Below are positions 1 through 8,002 of a stretch of 10,921 nucleotides of DNA, piece after piece (the stretch's first letter is position 1; each line of letters starts with the position of its first letter). A model generated the notes under the pieces. The model saw nothing but the letters and a program-made list of their open reading frames with translations, was not told the DNA's origin and made no database searches. The DNA is from JBFWNZ01 sp050250795 (lineage in GTDB: Bacteria > Pseudomonadota > Alphaproteobacteria > UBA8366): assembly GCA_050250795.1 (NCBI GenBank), contig JBFWNZ010000102.1, positions 1-10,921 on the forward strand, in the 5' to 3' direction. The position numbers and the translations under genes are program-made.

Positions 1-881
1 CCGTCGACGCCCGGCACCTCGATCTGGCCGCCCAGCGCCGCCGTGGTCATCGGGATCGGCACGCGGCAGAAGATGTCGGCGCCTTCGCGCTCGAAGATGC
101 GGTGCGGCGCCACCGACAGGAAGATGTAGAGATCGCCCGAGGGCGCGCCGCGCAGGCCCGCCTCACCCTCATTGGCAAGGCGGATGCGGGTGCCGTCCTC
201 GACGCCCGGCGGAATGTCGACCGCCAGCTTCTTCTCCTTCTGCTGGCGGCCGGTGCCGTGGCAGGAGCGGCAGGGATTCTCGATCACCTGGCCCTGGCCC
301 TGGCAGGTCGGGCAGCCGCGCTCGATGGTGAAGAAGCCCTGCTGGGCGCGCACCTTGCCCGCGCCGTGACAGGTGGGGCAGGCGACCGGCTTGGCCCCGC
401 CCTCAGCGCCGCTGCCGGTGCAGGTGTCGCAGACCACGGAGGTGGGGACGCGGATATCGACCTTGCGGCCGTGGAACGCATCCTCAAGCCGGATCTGGAG
501 GTTGTAGCGCAAATCCGCGCCGCGCCCGGCGCCGGCCCGCGTACCGCCGCGGCGGCCGCCCATGAAGTCGCCGAACATCTCGTCGAAGATGTCGGCGAAG
601 CCGTTGGAGAAATCGAAGCCGCGCGCACCCGCCCGCTGGCCGCCGGCCATCCCCGCCTCGAAGGCGTCATGCCCGAACCGGTCGTAGGCCGCCTTCTTCT
701 GCGGGTCCTTCAGGACCTCATAGGCCTGGTTGAGTTCCTTGAACCGCGCCTCGGCATCCGCATCGCCGGGATTGCGGTCCGGATGGTACTGCATCGCGAG
801 CTTGCGGTAGGTCCGCTTCAGTTCGTCGGCATCGGCGTCGCGCTTGACGCCGAGCACGTCGTAATAGTCCCGCTTCGCCAT
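1..881 (-). CDS. dnaJ: Chaperone protein DnaJ (Hsp40), 3' end cut by window edge
   Basis: DnaJ is the cytoplasmic J-domain co-chaperone that delivers substrates to DnaK and stimulates its ATPase. About 293 codons are visible; the usual length is about 375-385, so the last C-terminal substrate-binding and dimerisation part lies beyond base 1. Visible order: J domain at residues 1-70, with the HPD motif at 33-35 in YHPDRNPGD; a Gly/Phe-rich segment at about 76-120 (GFDFSNGFADIFDEMFGDF); four CxxCxGxG zinc-finger repeats between 151 and 211 (CDTCTGSG, CPTCHGAG, CPTCQGQG, CRSCHGTG); then the start of the C-terminal beta domain (VDIPPGVEDGTRIRL). All four zinc repeats are intact. The ATG at 881 is preceded by AGGGG at 887-891, five bases away. 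The gene follows dnaK on the same strand after 131 bases containing two GC-rich hairpins, so it is probably co-transcribed with dnaK but separately tuned. Confidence 0.97.
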   Translation of the reverse strand, partial: MAKRDYYDVLGVKRDADADELKRTYRKLAMQYHPDRNPGDADAEARFKELNQAYEVLKDPQKKAAYDRFGHDAFEAGMAGGQRAGARGFDFSNGFADIFDEMFGDFMGGRRGGTRAGAGRGADLRYNLQIRLEDAFHGRKVDIRVPTSVVCDTCTGSGAEGGAKPVACPTCHGAGKVRAQQGFFTIERGCPTCQGQGQVIENPCRSCHGTGRQQKEKKLAVDIPPGVEDGTRIRLANEGEAGLRGAPSGDLYIFLSVAPHRIFEREGADIFCRVPIPMTTAALGGQIEVPGVD

Positions 882-924
882 TCCCGCCCCTCAGCGAAAC
901 GGATCGCGCCAGCGCCGCCGGATA

Positions 925-958
925 GCCGCCGCCGCCCCCGGAAAGGAGGCGGCGGGGC
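925..958 (-). other. GC-only hairpin in dnaK-dnaJ spacer, upstream of dnaJ
   Basis: Read on the minus strand, bases 955-948 (CCGCCGCC) can pair with 936-929 (GGCGGCGG), giving an eight-pair all-GC stem with an 11-base loop, about 48 bases upstream of the dnaJ ATG. There is no U tract, so it is not a standard terminator. It may be an mRNA processing or stability element, or merely a by-product of high GC. The pairing is visible in the sequence; any function is inference. Confidence 0.3.
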
Positions 959-991
959 CGATCCGCCGGCGCGAGCCGATCCGACCGGTGG

Positions 992-1012
992 GACGCCGTC
1001 CGGGACGGCGCC
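992..1012 (-). other. Hairpin directly behind the dnaK stop codon
   Basis: Immediately after the dnaK TAA (1013-1015), the minus-strand transcript can form a nine-pair stem with one G-U pair: GGCGCCGTC (1012-1004) against GACGGCGTCC (1000-992), with a three-base loop. No run of U follows. It could protect the dnaK 3' end or partly terminate transcription and so lower dnaJ expression relative to dnaK; that role is inferred. Confidence 0.4.
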
Positions 1013-2938
<1,926 letters not shown>

Positions 2939-3095
2939 GTCCCTATCCCTTCTGGCAGATCCCCGCGGCCCGCTTGGCGGCACCGGCCGGGAACCCCCGA
3001 TGCGTTTGACCCTCGGCCCGCGGTCCCGAAGCCGGCCGACGTCGCATGACGGGGGCCGGACATCGCGACGGCGGTTTGTGTCACGACTTCGGGTC

Positions 3096-3124
3096 ATATA
3101 GGAAGAGCCCGCGGACGGCGCAAC
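3096..3124 (-). promoter_or_regulatory. Putative sigma-32 (RpoH) promoter of dnaK
   Basis: On the minus strand, GTTG (3124-3121), an 18-base spacer and CCTATAT (3102-3096) closely match the alphaproteobacterial RpoH pattern CTTG-N17/18-CyTATnT: the -10 is exact and the -35 is three of four. It would give a leader of about 150 bases before the dnaK ATG. dnaK is a standard RpoH target in this class. Assignment is by pattern only. Confidence 0.5.
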
Positions 3125-3169
3125 ACCCGATTACCGGCCATGCAACCCGGCGCCGCGCAACCGGCATCC

Positions 3170-4072
3170 ATGATCGTCTCGGCCAGCTATCGCACCGACA
3201 TCCCGGCCTTCTACGGCGACTGGTTCATGCGCCGGCTGGCGGCTGGATTCTGCCGCGCGGTCAACCCCTGGGGCGGCCCGCACGCACGCATCGACCTGAC
3301 GCCCGGGACGGTCGACGGCTTCGTGTTCTGGACGCGCAACATGCGGCCCTTCCGGGACCGCTTCGCGCAGGTGGCGGCGCGGTTTCCGGCCGTGGTGCAG
3401 TACACGATCACCGGCTATCCCCGCGCACTGGAGGCAAGCACCGTGGCGCCGGCCCAGGCGGTCGTCGACATGCGGCGGCTGCGCGCGGAATTCGGGCCGC
3501 GGGTCGCGGTGTGGCGCTACGATCCCGTGCTGGTCAGCGACCCGACGCCGCCCGACTGGCACCGCGCGAATTTCCGCGCGCTGGCGGCCGAACTCGCGGG
3601 CAGCACCGACGAGGCCGTCATCTCCTTCGCCCATGCCTATCGCAAGACGCGGCGCAACCTGGATGCGGCGGCGGCGCGGCACGGTTTCGCCTGGACCGAT
3701 CCCGCCGACGCGGAGAAGCGGGAGCTGGCGGCCGATCTAGCCGCCATCGCGGCCGAACACGGCATGCGGCTCACCCTCTGCTCGCAGGCGGCGTTCATCG
3801 CGGGCGGGGCCGAGGCGGCACGCTGCATCGACGCGGCCCGGCTGGCGGATGTCGCGGGGCGGCCGATCGCGGCGCGGACCAAGGGCAACCGGGCGGATTG
3901 CCTGTGCGCGGAATCGCGCGACATCGGCGCCTACGATTCGTGTCCGCATGGCTGCGTCTATTGCTATGCCGTGGGCAGCCAGGCGGCGGCCAAGCGCCGC
4001 CATGCGCTGCACGACCCGGCGGGCGAGTTCCTGATCCCGCCGGGCGGCGCGTTGCAATCTGCCTCATGCTGA
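3170..4072 (+). CDS. DUF1848 family protein, radical-SAM-like cysteine cluster near C-terminus
   Basis: The function is unknown; the sequence resembles the DUF1848 family. The ATG at 3170 gives MIVSASYRTDIPAFYGDWFM, a typical family N-terminus, and a 300-residue protein. An in-frame ATG at 3140 would add ten residues; neither start has a clear Shine-Dalgarno. Numbering from 3170, conserved-looking segments include FVFWTRNMRPF (about 51-61), QYTITGYP (77-84) and VWRYDPVLVSD (113-123). Near the C-terminus come CLC (244-246), DIGAYD and then CPHGCVYCYA, a CxxxCxxC arrangement (C258, C262, C265) like that of radical SAM enzymes but placed at the end of the chain rather than the start. An iron-sulfur enzyme is therefore plausible, but no substrate can be named. 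No signal peptide or membrane segment is seen. The gene is divergent from dnaK and convergent with egtB. Its last codons and stop lie inside a palindromic repeat, so the tail (…LQSASC) may be repeat-derived. Confidence 0.88.
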   Translation: MIVSASYRTDIPAFYGDWFMRRLAAGFCRAVNPWGGPHARIDLTPGTVDGFVFWTRNMRPFRDRFAQVAARFPAVVQYTITGYPRALEASTVAPAQAVVDMRRLRAEFGPRVAVWRYDPVLVSDPTPPDWHRANFRALAAELAGSTDEAVISFAHAYRKTRRNLDAAAARHGFAWTDPADAEKRELAADLAAIAAEHGMRLTLCSQAAFIAGGAEAARCIDAARLADVAGRPIAARTKGNRADCLCAESRDIGAYDSCPHGCVYCYAVGSQAAAKRRHALHDPAGEFLIPPGGALQSASC

Positions 4073-4090
4073 GCTTGACGAAGCATGAGC
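4061..4090 (+). repeat. Palindromic REP-like repeat, copy 1
   Basis: CTCATGCT (4063-4070) and AGCATGAG (4082-4089) form an eight-pair perfect stem around the loop GAGCTTGACGA. The unit matches copy 2 (4111-4140, opposite orientation) at 26 of 30 positions. It overlaps the last codons and the TGA stop (4070-4072) of the DUF1848 gene. Similar palindromes are recalled as dispersed intergenic repeats in several alphaproteobacteria; that identity is from memory, not a search. Confidence 0.75.
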
Positions 4091-4110
4091 GGCTGGATGC
4101 ACCGAGTGGG

Positions 4111-4140
4111 CCTCATCCTTCGTCAGGCTCAGGATGAGGC
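4111..4140 (-). repeat. Palindromic REP-like repeat, copy 2 (inverted relative to copy 1)
   Basis: CCTCATCCT (4111-4119) and AGGATGAGG (4131-4139) are perfect inverted arms, extended to ten pairs by G4110 and C4140, around an 11-base loop. Read on the minus strand it differs from copy 1 at only four of 30 positions. Two of these are partners in the stem (G-C in copy 1, C-G here), a compensatory change. It lies ten bases beyond the egtB stop and may act as a boundary between the convergent genes; no U tract is present on either strand. Confidence 0.78.
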
Positions 4141-4149
4141 GACGGCAGG

Positions 4150-5463
4150 CTATCGCGCGTCCTGCGCCAGCCGCAGCCCGGTGAACTGCCAACGCTGGTG
4201 GGGATAGAAGAAGTTGCGATAGGTGGCTCGGACATGGCCGGGCGGCGTGACGCAGGAGCCGCCGCGCAGGGTCATCTGGTTGCACATGAACTTGCCGTTG
4301 TACTCGCCGACCGCGCCCTCGGCCGCCCGGAAGCCCGGATAGGGGGCATAGGAACTCTGCGTCCATTCCCAGACATCGCCGATCATCTGGCGCAGGCTGG
4401 GACCGTCGGCGGCGGCAGCCGGATGCAGGCGGCCGGACTCCAGCAGGTTCGCGCCGCGCGCCAGCGGTTCGGACAGGCGGGCGGCCGCGACCTCCCATTC
4501 CGCCTCGCCGGGCAGCCGCGCATCGGCCCAGACGGCATAGGCCGCCGCCTCGTAGAAGCTGAGATGGGCGACCGGCGCCGCCGGATCGAGCGGCCACAGC
4601 CCGCGGAGCGTGAATTCCTGCCAGGGCGCGTCCGCCGCCGCACGCCGCCAGTAGAAGGGCGCCGTCCACCCCTCCTGCCGCACCGTCGCCCAGCCATCGG
4701 ACAGCCAGTGCCGGGGCTCCGCATAGCCGCCGTCTTCGATGAAGTCGCGGAACTCGCCATTGGTGACCGGCCGCGAGGCGAGGCGGCAGTCGCGCAGCAG
4801 CACCTGGTGCCGCGGCCCCTCATTGTCGAAGGCGAAGCCGGGTCCGGCATGGCCGATGGAATGGATGCCGCCCGGCACCTCGACCCAGCGCAGCGCCGGC
4901 GCGGTTCCGGCCGTCGCGGCATAGACCGGTTCGGCAGGGGCCGGTTCGGCATAGGCCGGGTTCAGTGGGTTGCAGGACAGCACATGCTTGATGTCGGTCA
5001 GCAGCAGCTCCTGATGCTGCTGCTCGTGATGCAGGCCGAGCTCGACCATCGGTGCGATCTCGGCCCAGACGGGGTCCGGCGCCTCCAGGATCAGCCGCGC
5101 CATCGCCGTATCGACATAGGCGCGGTAGTCGAGCACCTGGGCTAGCGAGGGTCGCGACAGGAAGCCCCGCTGCGGCCGGGCATGCCGCGGCCCCAGCGCC
5201 TCGTAATAGGAGTTGAACAGATAGCCGTAATCGGGATCGAAGGCCGCGTATTCCGGCAGCTGCGGATGCAGCAGGAAGGTCTCGAAGAACCAGGTCACAT
5301 GGGCCAGGTGCCACTTGGTCGGGCTGACATCCGGCATGGTCTGGACCTGCGCGTCCTCGGGGCTGAGCGGCGCGGCAAGCCGCGTGCTCCAGTCCCGGAC
5401 CGCGCGATAGCGGTCGATGGCGGCGTCCCGGTCCCCGGTCTCGACGCTGGCGACGGCGGTCAT
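4150..5463 (-). CDS. egtB: EgtB-type ergothioneine biosynthesis sulfoxide synthase (non-haem iron)
   Basis: EgtB enzymes are cytoplasmic, iron(II)- and O2-dependent and join hercynine to a thiol (gamma-glutamylcysteine or cysteine, depending on subtype) to form the sulfoxide precursor of the antioxidant ergothioneine. The product is 437 residues, in the family range. A DinB-like four-helix domain (about 15-165) carries the expected three-histidine iron site: H55 in WHLAH, and H146 and H150 in HHEQQHQE (HxxxHxE). A formylglycine-generating-enzyme/sulfatase-modifying fold follows (about 190-435), with WVEVPGG, GDVWEWTQS (362-370), LRGGSC (399-404) and RWQFTGLRLA. The ATG at 5463 is favoured by a strong purine-rich ribosome site (5468-5480) and by family alignment. 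An in-frame GTG at 5523 overlaps the grpE stop but would add an atypical N-terminus. It lies 56 bases behind grpE, suggesting one transcript. The usual partner egtD is not in the window. The thiol donor cannot be decided here, and a selenoneine-type relative (SenA) is less likely. Confidence 0.9.
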   Translation of the reverse strand: MTAVASVETGDRDAAIDRYRAVRDWSTRLAAPLSPEDAQVQTMPDVSPTKWHLAHVTWFFETFLLHPQLPEYAAFDPDYGYLFNSYYEALGPRHARPQRGFLSRPSLAQVLDYRAYVDTAMARLILEAPDPVWAEIAPMVELGLHHEQQHQELLLTDIKHVLSCNPLNPAYAEPAPAEPVYAATAGTAPALRWVEVPGGIHSIGHAGPGFAFDNEGPRHQVLLRDCRLASRPVTNGEFRDFIEDGGYAEPRHWLSDGWATVRQEGWTAPFYWRRAAADAPWQEFTLRGLWPLDPAAPVAHLSFYEAAAYAVWADARLPGEAEWEVAAARLSEPLARGANLLESGRLHPAAAADGPSLRQMIGDVWEWTQSSYAPYPGFRAAEGAVGEYNGKFMCNQMTLRGGSCVTPPGHVRATYRNFFYPHQRWQFTGLRLAQDAR

Positions 5464-5467
5464 GCGG

Positions 5468-5480
5468 CCTTCCTTTCCTT
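5468..5480 (-). promoter_or_regulatory. Ribosome binding site deciding the egtB start
   Basis: Minus-strand AAGGAAAGGAAGG lies just upstream of the ATG at 5463, with AGGA seven bases from it. It is the strongest Shine-Dalgarno-like stretch near egtB and argues against initiation at the upstream GTG (5523). Confidence 0.7.
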
Positions 5481-5519
5481 CGCTGGCTTTCGCTGGCGCG
5501 CGGAACGGCCGCGCCGCAC

Positions 5520-6107
5520 TCACGCCGTGGTGTCGATATGCCCGGTCTCGGGCGGCGGGCCCCCGGCATCGCCCTTGGCCACCGCGACCATGGCCGGGCG
5601 CAGCAGCCGGTCATGCATGACATAGCCCGGCTGCATCACCTCGACCACCGTGCCGGCCGGACGGCCGCTGCCCGGCACCTCGTACATCGCCTGGTGCAGG
5701 CTGTGGTCGAACGCCTGGCCGACCGGATCGATCCGCTTGATGCCCTGGCGCTCGAACGCCGCCTGCAGCTCGCGCTCGACCATCTGCACGCCGAGCACGA
5801 GGTTCTTCAGGCCTTGGTCCTGGATCGCGTCGATGCTCACGCTTTGCAGCGCCCGGCCGAGATTGTCGGCCACGGTCAGCAATTCCTTGGCCAGCCCGCT
5901 GGCCCCATAGCGGCGCGTCTCCACCACCTCGCGCTCGGCGCGGCGGCGCGTGTTCTCGGCGTCGGCGAGCGAGCGCAGCGCCCGGTCCTTCATCTCCGCC
6001 AGCTCGGCCTCCAGCCGCGCCACCGCCGCCTCAAGCGTCTCCGCCGGCTGGGCGTCGGGCGCGGGGCCGGTCTCGGGGGTTTCGTCGTCTCGCATGGTCT
6101 CGTTCAT
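5520..6107 (-). CDS. grpE: GrpE nucleotide exchange factor
   Basis: GrpE is the cytoplasmic homodimeric factor that releases ADP from DnaK and works with DnaJ in the folding cycle. The product is 195 residues, normal length. Residues 1-22 are acidic and disordered. A long coiled-coil helix follows (about 23-90: LEAAVARLEAELAEMKDRALRS…ENTRRRAER), then the four-helix region (GLKNLVLGVQMVERELQAAFERQGIKRI) and the C-terminal beta wing with the family signature in PVGQAFDHSLHQAM and VVEVMQPGYVMHDRLLRPAMVAVAK. The ATG at 6107 has GGAAGG seven bases upstream; another in-frame ATG at 6095 (MRDDETPE) is less favoured. It starts 24 bases after the hrcA stop, so hrcA-grpE is an operon, and egtB follows 56 bases downstream. 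A six-pair GC hairpin (5498-5514) lies just past the stop, without a U tract. Confidence 0.98.
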   Translation of the reverse strand: MNETMRDDETPETGPAPDAQPAETLEAAVARLEAELAEMKDRALRSLADAENTRRRAEREVVETRRYGASGLAKELLTVADNLGRALQSVSIDAIQDQGLKNLVLGVQMVERELQAAFERQGIKRIDPVGQAFDHSLHQAMYEVPGSGRPAGTVVEVMQPGYVMHDRLLRPAMVAVAKGDAGGPPPETGHIDTTA

Positions 6108-6131
6108 GGTTCTGCCTTCCTGCGCGCCCGG

Positions 6132-7172
6132 TCAGCCGATCAGCCGTCCGACGACCTTGGCGGTATAGTCCACCATCGGAATGATCCGGGCATAGTTGAT
6201 CCGCGTCGGCCCCAGCACGCCGATGGCGCCGAGGATGCGGTTGTCCTGGTTGCCGAAGGGGGCGACGATCATCGAACAGCCGGCCATGCCGAACAGCGCA
6301 TTCTCCGCGCCGATAAAGATCTGCACGCCGTCCGCGACCTCCGCCGCCTCCATCAGCTTGAGCATCGTCTCCTTCGTTTCCAGCGCGGAGAACAGGCCGC
6401 GGATGCGCTCCAGGTCGCCGATCGCCGCCACGTCCTGCAACAGACGCGACTGGCCGCGCACGATCAGCACGCCGCTGGCGCCCGCATCCTCGGCCGACCA
6501 TGTGGCCAGCCCCGCCTCCACCACCTTCGCCGACAGGGCGTCGAGCTGTGCCCGATGCTCGGCGATCTCGGTCTCCACATCGCGCCGGGCATCGGCCAGC
6601 GTCCGGTTCTGCAACCGCGCCGACAGATAGTTGCCGGCCTCGATCAGGCCGGAGGCCGGCAGGCCGACCGGCACCTCGATGATCCGGTTCTCGACCATGC
6701 CCGACGCGCTGACCATCACCACCAGCGCGCGCCCCGGCCCGAGCTGGACGAATTCGATATGCCGCAGCCGGTCCTCGGTCTTGGGCGCGATCACCAGCCC
6801 GGCGCATTGCGACAGGCCGGACAGCATCTGCGAGGCCTGCTCCATCACATGGTTGAAGCTGCGCCCGCCGGCGGCGCAACGCGCCTCGATGCTGCTGCGT
6901 TCCTCCTCGGTCAGGTTGCCGATCTCCAGCAGCCCGTCCACGAACAGGCGGATGCCCGCATCGGTCGGCAGCCGGCCGGCGGAGGTGTGCGGCGCATAGA
7001 GCAGCCCCAGCTCCTCCAGATCGGCCATGACGTTGCGGATGGTCGCGGCCGAGAGGTTGAGGCCGAGCCGGCGCGAAATCGTGCGCGAGCCGATGGGTTC
7101 GCCGCTTTCGACGAACGCCTCGACGATAAGGCGCAACACGGTGCGCGACCGCTCGTTCAGCTCCCCGATCAT
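6132..7172 (-). CDS. hrcA: Heat-inducible transcription repressor HrcA
   Basis: HrcA is a DNA-binding repressor of heat-shock genes that recognises the CIRCE inverted repeat and depends on GroEL for activity. The product is 346 residues, typical. An N-terminal winged-helix domain (about 1-75) carries the family pattern SRTISRRLGLNLSAATIRNV (29-48), followed by MADLEELGLLYAPHTSAGR and LPTDAGIRLFVD. The GAF-like ligand and dimerisation domain makes up the rest, ending in GVLGPTRINYARIIPMVDYTAKVVGRLIG. No better upstream start codon is visible in frame, and no Shine-Dalgarno precedes the ATG at 7172. Instead a sigma-70-like promoter ends nine bases before it, hinting at a leaderless mRNA. The gene is divergent from rph and leads into grpE. 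No CIRCE-like repeat is seen anywhere in the window, so its operator is probably elsewhere, for instance at groESL, as is common in this class. Confidence 0.98.
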   Translation of the reverse strand: MIGELNERSRTVLRLIVEAFVESGEPIGSRTISRRLGLNLSAATIRNVMADLEELGLLYAPHTSAGRLPTDAGIRLFVDGLLEIGNLTEEERSSIEARCAAGGRSFNHVMEQASQMLSGLSQCAGLVIAPKTEDRLRHIEFVQLGPGRALVVMVSASGMVENRIIEVPVGLPASGLIEAGNYLSARLQNRTLADARRDVETEIAEHRAQLDALSAKVVEAGLATWSAEDAGASGVLIVRGQSRLLQDVAAIGDLERIRGLFSALETKETMLKLMEAAEVADGVQIFIGAENALFGMAGCSMIVAPFGNQDNRILGAIGVLGPTRINYARIIPMVDYTAKVVGRLIG

Positions 7173-7181
7173 GGTCCGCGT

Positions 7182-7210
7182 TATGTAGTCACCGGTCCCC
7201 GGCCCGTCAA
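7182..7210 (-). promoter_or_regulatory. Putative sigma-70 promoter of hrcA-grpE
   Basis: On the minus strand, TTGACG (7210-7205), a 17-base spacer and TACATA (7187-7182) form a sigma-70-like promoter with a strong -35 (five of six) and a weaker -10. Transcription would start about one to three bases before the hrcA ATG. It sits in the 116-base gap between the divergent hrcA and rph genes. Confidence 0.42.
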
Positions 7211-7276
7211 CGGAGCGGCCCAGGCTGGACGCGCCCGCCGCCAGCCGCTAGCTTCCGGCCGCCGTCATAATACTGC

Positions 7277-7282
7277 AAGGAG
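7277..7282 (+). promoter_or_regulatory. Ribosome binding site of rph
   Basis: AAGGAG lies six bases before the ATG at 7289, a near-perfect Shine-Dalgarno that fixes the rph start. A CATAAT at 7266-7271 resembles a -10 box, but no acceptable -35 accompanies it, so no promoter is called. Confidence 0.75.
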
Positions 7283-7288
7283 AAGCCC

Positions 7289-7999
7289 ATGCGCCCGTCC
7301 GGCCGCACGCACGACGCGCTGCGATCCATCGTGCTGGAGACCGAGGTCTCGAAATACGCCGAGGGGTCGTGCCTCGCGAAGTTCGGCGACACGCATGTCC
7401 TGTGCACCGCCAGCATCGACGAGGGCGTGCCGCCCTTTCTGCGCAACAGCGGCAAGGGCTGGGTGACGGCGGAATACGGCATGCTGCCGCGCTCCACCGA
7501 CAGCCGCATGGACCGCAAGCGCACGGCACAGTCGGGCCGCACGCTGGAAATCCAGCGTCTGATCGGGCGCAGCCTGCGTGCGGTGACGAAGCTGGACGGC
7601 TTCGGCGAGCGCCAGATCCGGGTCGACTGCGACGTGATCCAGGCCGATGGCGGCACCCGCACCGCCGCGATCACCGGCGGCTATGTCGCGCTCTATCTCG
7701 CCTTCCGCCACATGCAGCGGATCGGCGCGGTACGCGACATCCCGCTGAGCGACGCGGTGGCGGCCGTATCCTGCGGCCTGTGGCAGGGCACGCCGGTATT
7801 GGACCTGGATTATGCCGAGGATTCGCAGGCCGACGCCGACGCGAATTTCGTTCTGACCGGCAGCGGCGGCGTGGTCGAGGTGCAGGCGACGGCGGAGAAG
7901 GATCCCTTCACCCGCGCCCAGCTGGACGCGCTGTACGAGCTGGCGGCGGTCGGGATCGGCCAGCTGCTGGGCCATCAGCGCGCAGCCCTGGGGCTGTAG
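7289..7999 (+). CDS. rph: Ribonuclease PH (tRNA 3'-end phosphorolytic exoribonuclease)
   Basis: RNase PH removes nucleotides from the 3' ends of tRNA precursors and structured RNAs by phosphorolysis, forming nucleoside diphosphates; it acts in the cytoplasm as a hexamer. The product is 236 residues, matching the usual length of about 238. The N-terminus MRPSGRTHDALR and FGDTHVLCTAS (32-42) are typical. Phosphate-binding residues are present: R84 in SGRTLEIQRLIGRSLRA and T123-R124 in GGTRTAAITGG. The metal-site aspartates lie in VLDLDYAED (D172, D174, D178). The C-terminal stretch VVEVQATAEKDPFTRAQLDAL is intact, so the gene is not truncated. It is divergent from hrcA, a frequent arrangement in alphaproteobacteria, and is followed after three bases by rdgB, implying co-transcription. 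Confidence 0.98.
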   Translation: MRPSGRTHDALRSIVLETEVSKYAEGSCLAKFGDTHVLCTASIDEGVPPFLRNSGKGWVTAEYGMLPRSTDSRMDRKRTAQSGRTLEIQRLIGRSLRAVTKLDGFGERQIRVDCDVIQADGGTRTAAITGGYVALYLAFRHMQRIGAVRDIPLSDAVAAVSCGLWQGTPVLDLDYAEDSQADADANFVLTGSGGVVEVQATAEKDPFTRAQLDALYELAAVGIGQLLGHQRAALGL

Positions 8000-8002
8000 G
8001 CG

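Noticed and set aside
3046..4137. 363-codon plus-strand frame overlapping DUF1848 in another frame
   Set aside because: It is Arg/Gly/Ala-rich with no motif; the 3170-4072 frame matches a protein family end to end.
4111..4140. Rho-independent terminator between DUF1848 and egtB
   Set aside because: The stem is strong, but neither strand has a U tract after it. It is better described as a palindromic repeat that may only incidentally limit read-through.
7266..7271. CATAAT as a -10 box for rph
   Set aside because: No acceptable -35 at 16-18 bases upstream, and the implied start would fall on the Shine-Dalgarno; too weak to call.
5538..7466. 642-codon plus-strand open frame opposite grpE and hrcA
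   Set aside because: It runs antisense through two well-identified genes and into rph in the wrong frame; the composition is typical of GC-driven shadows.
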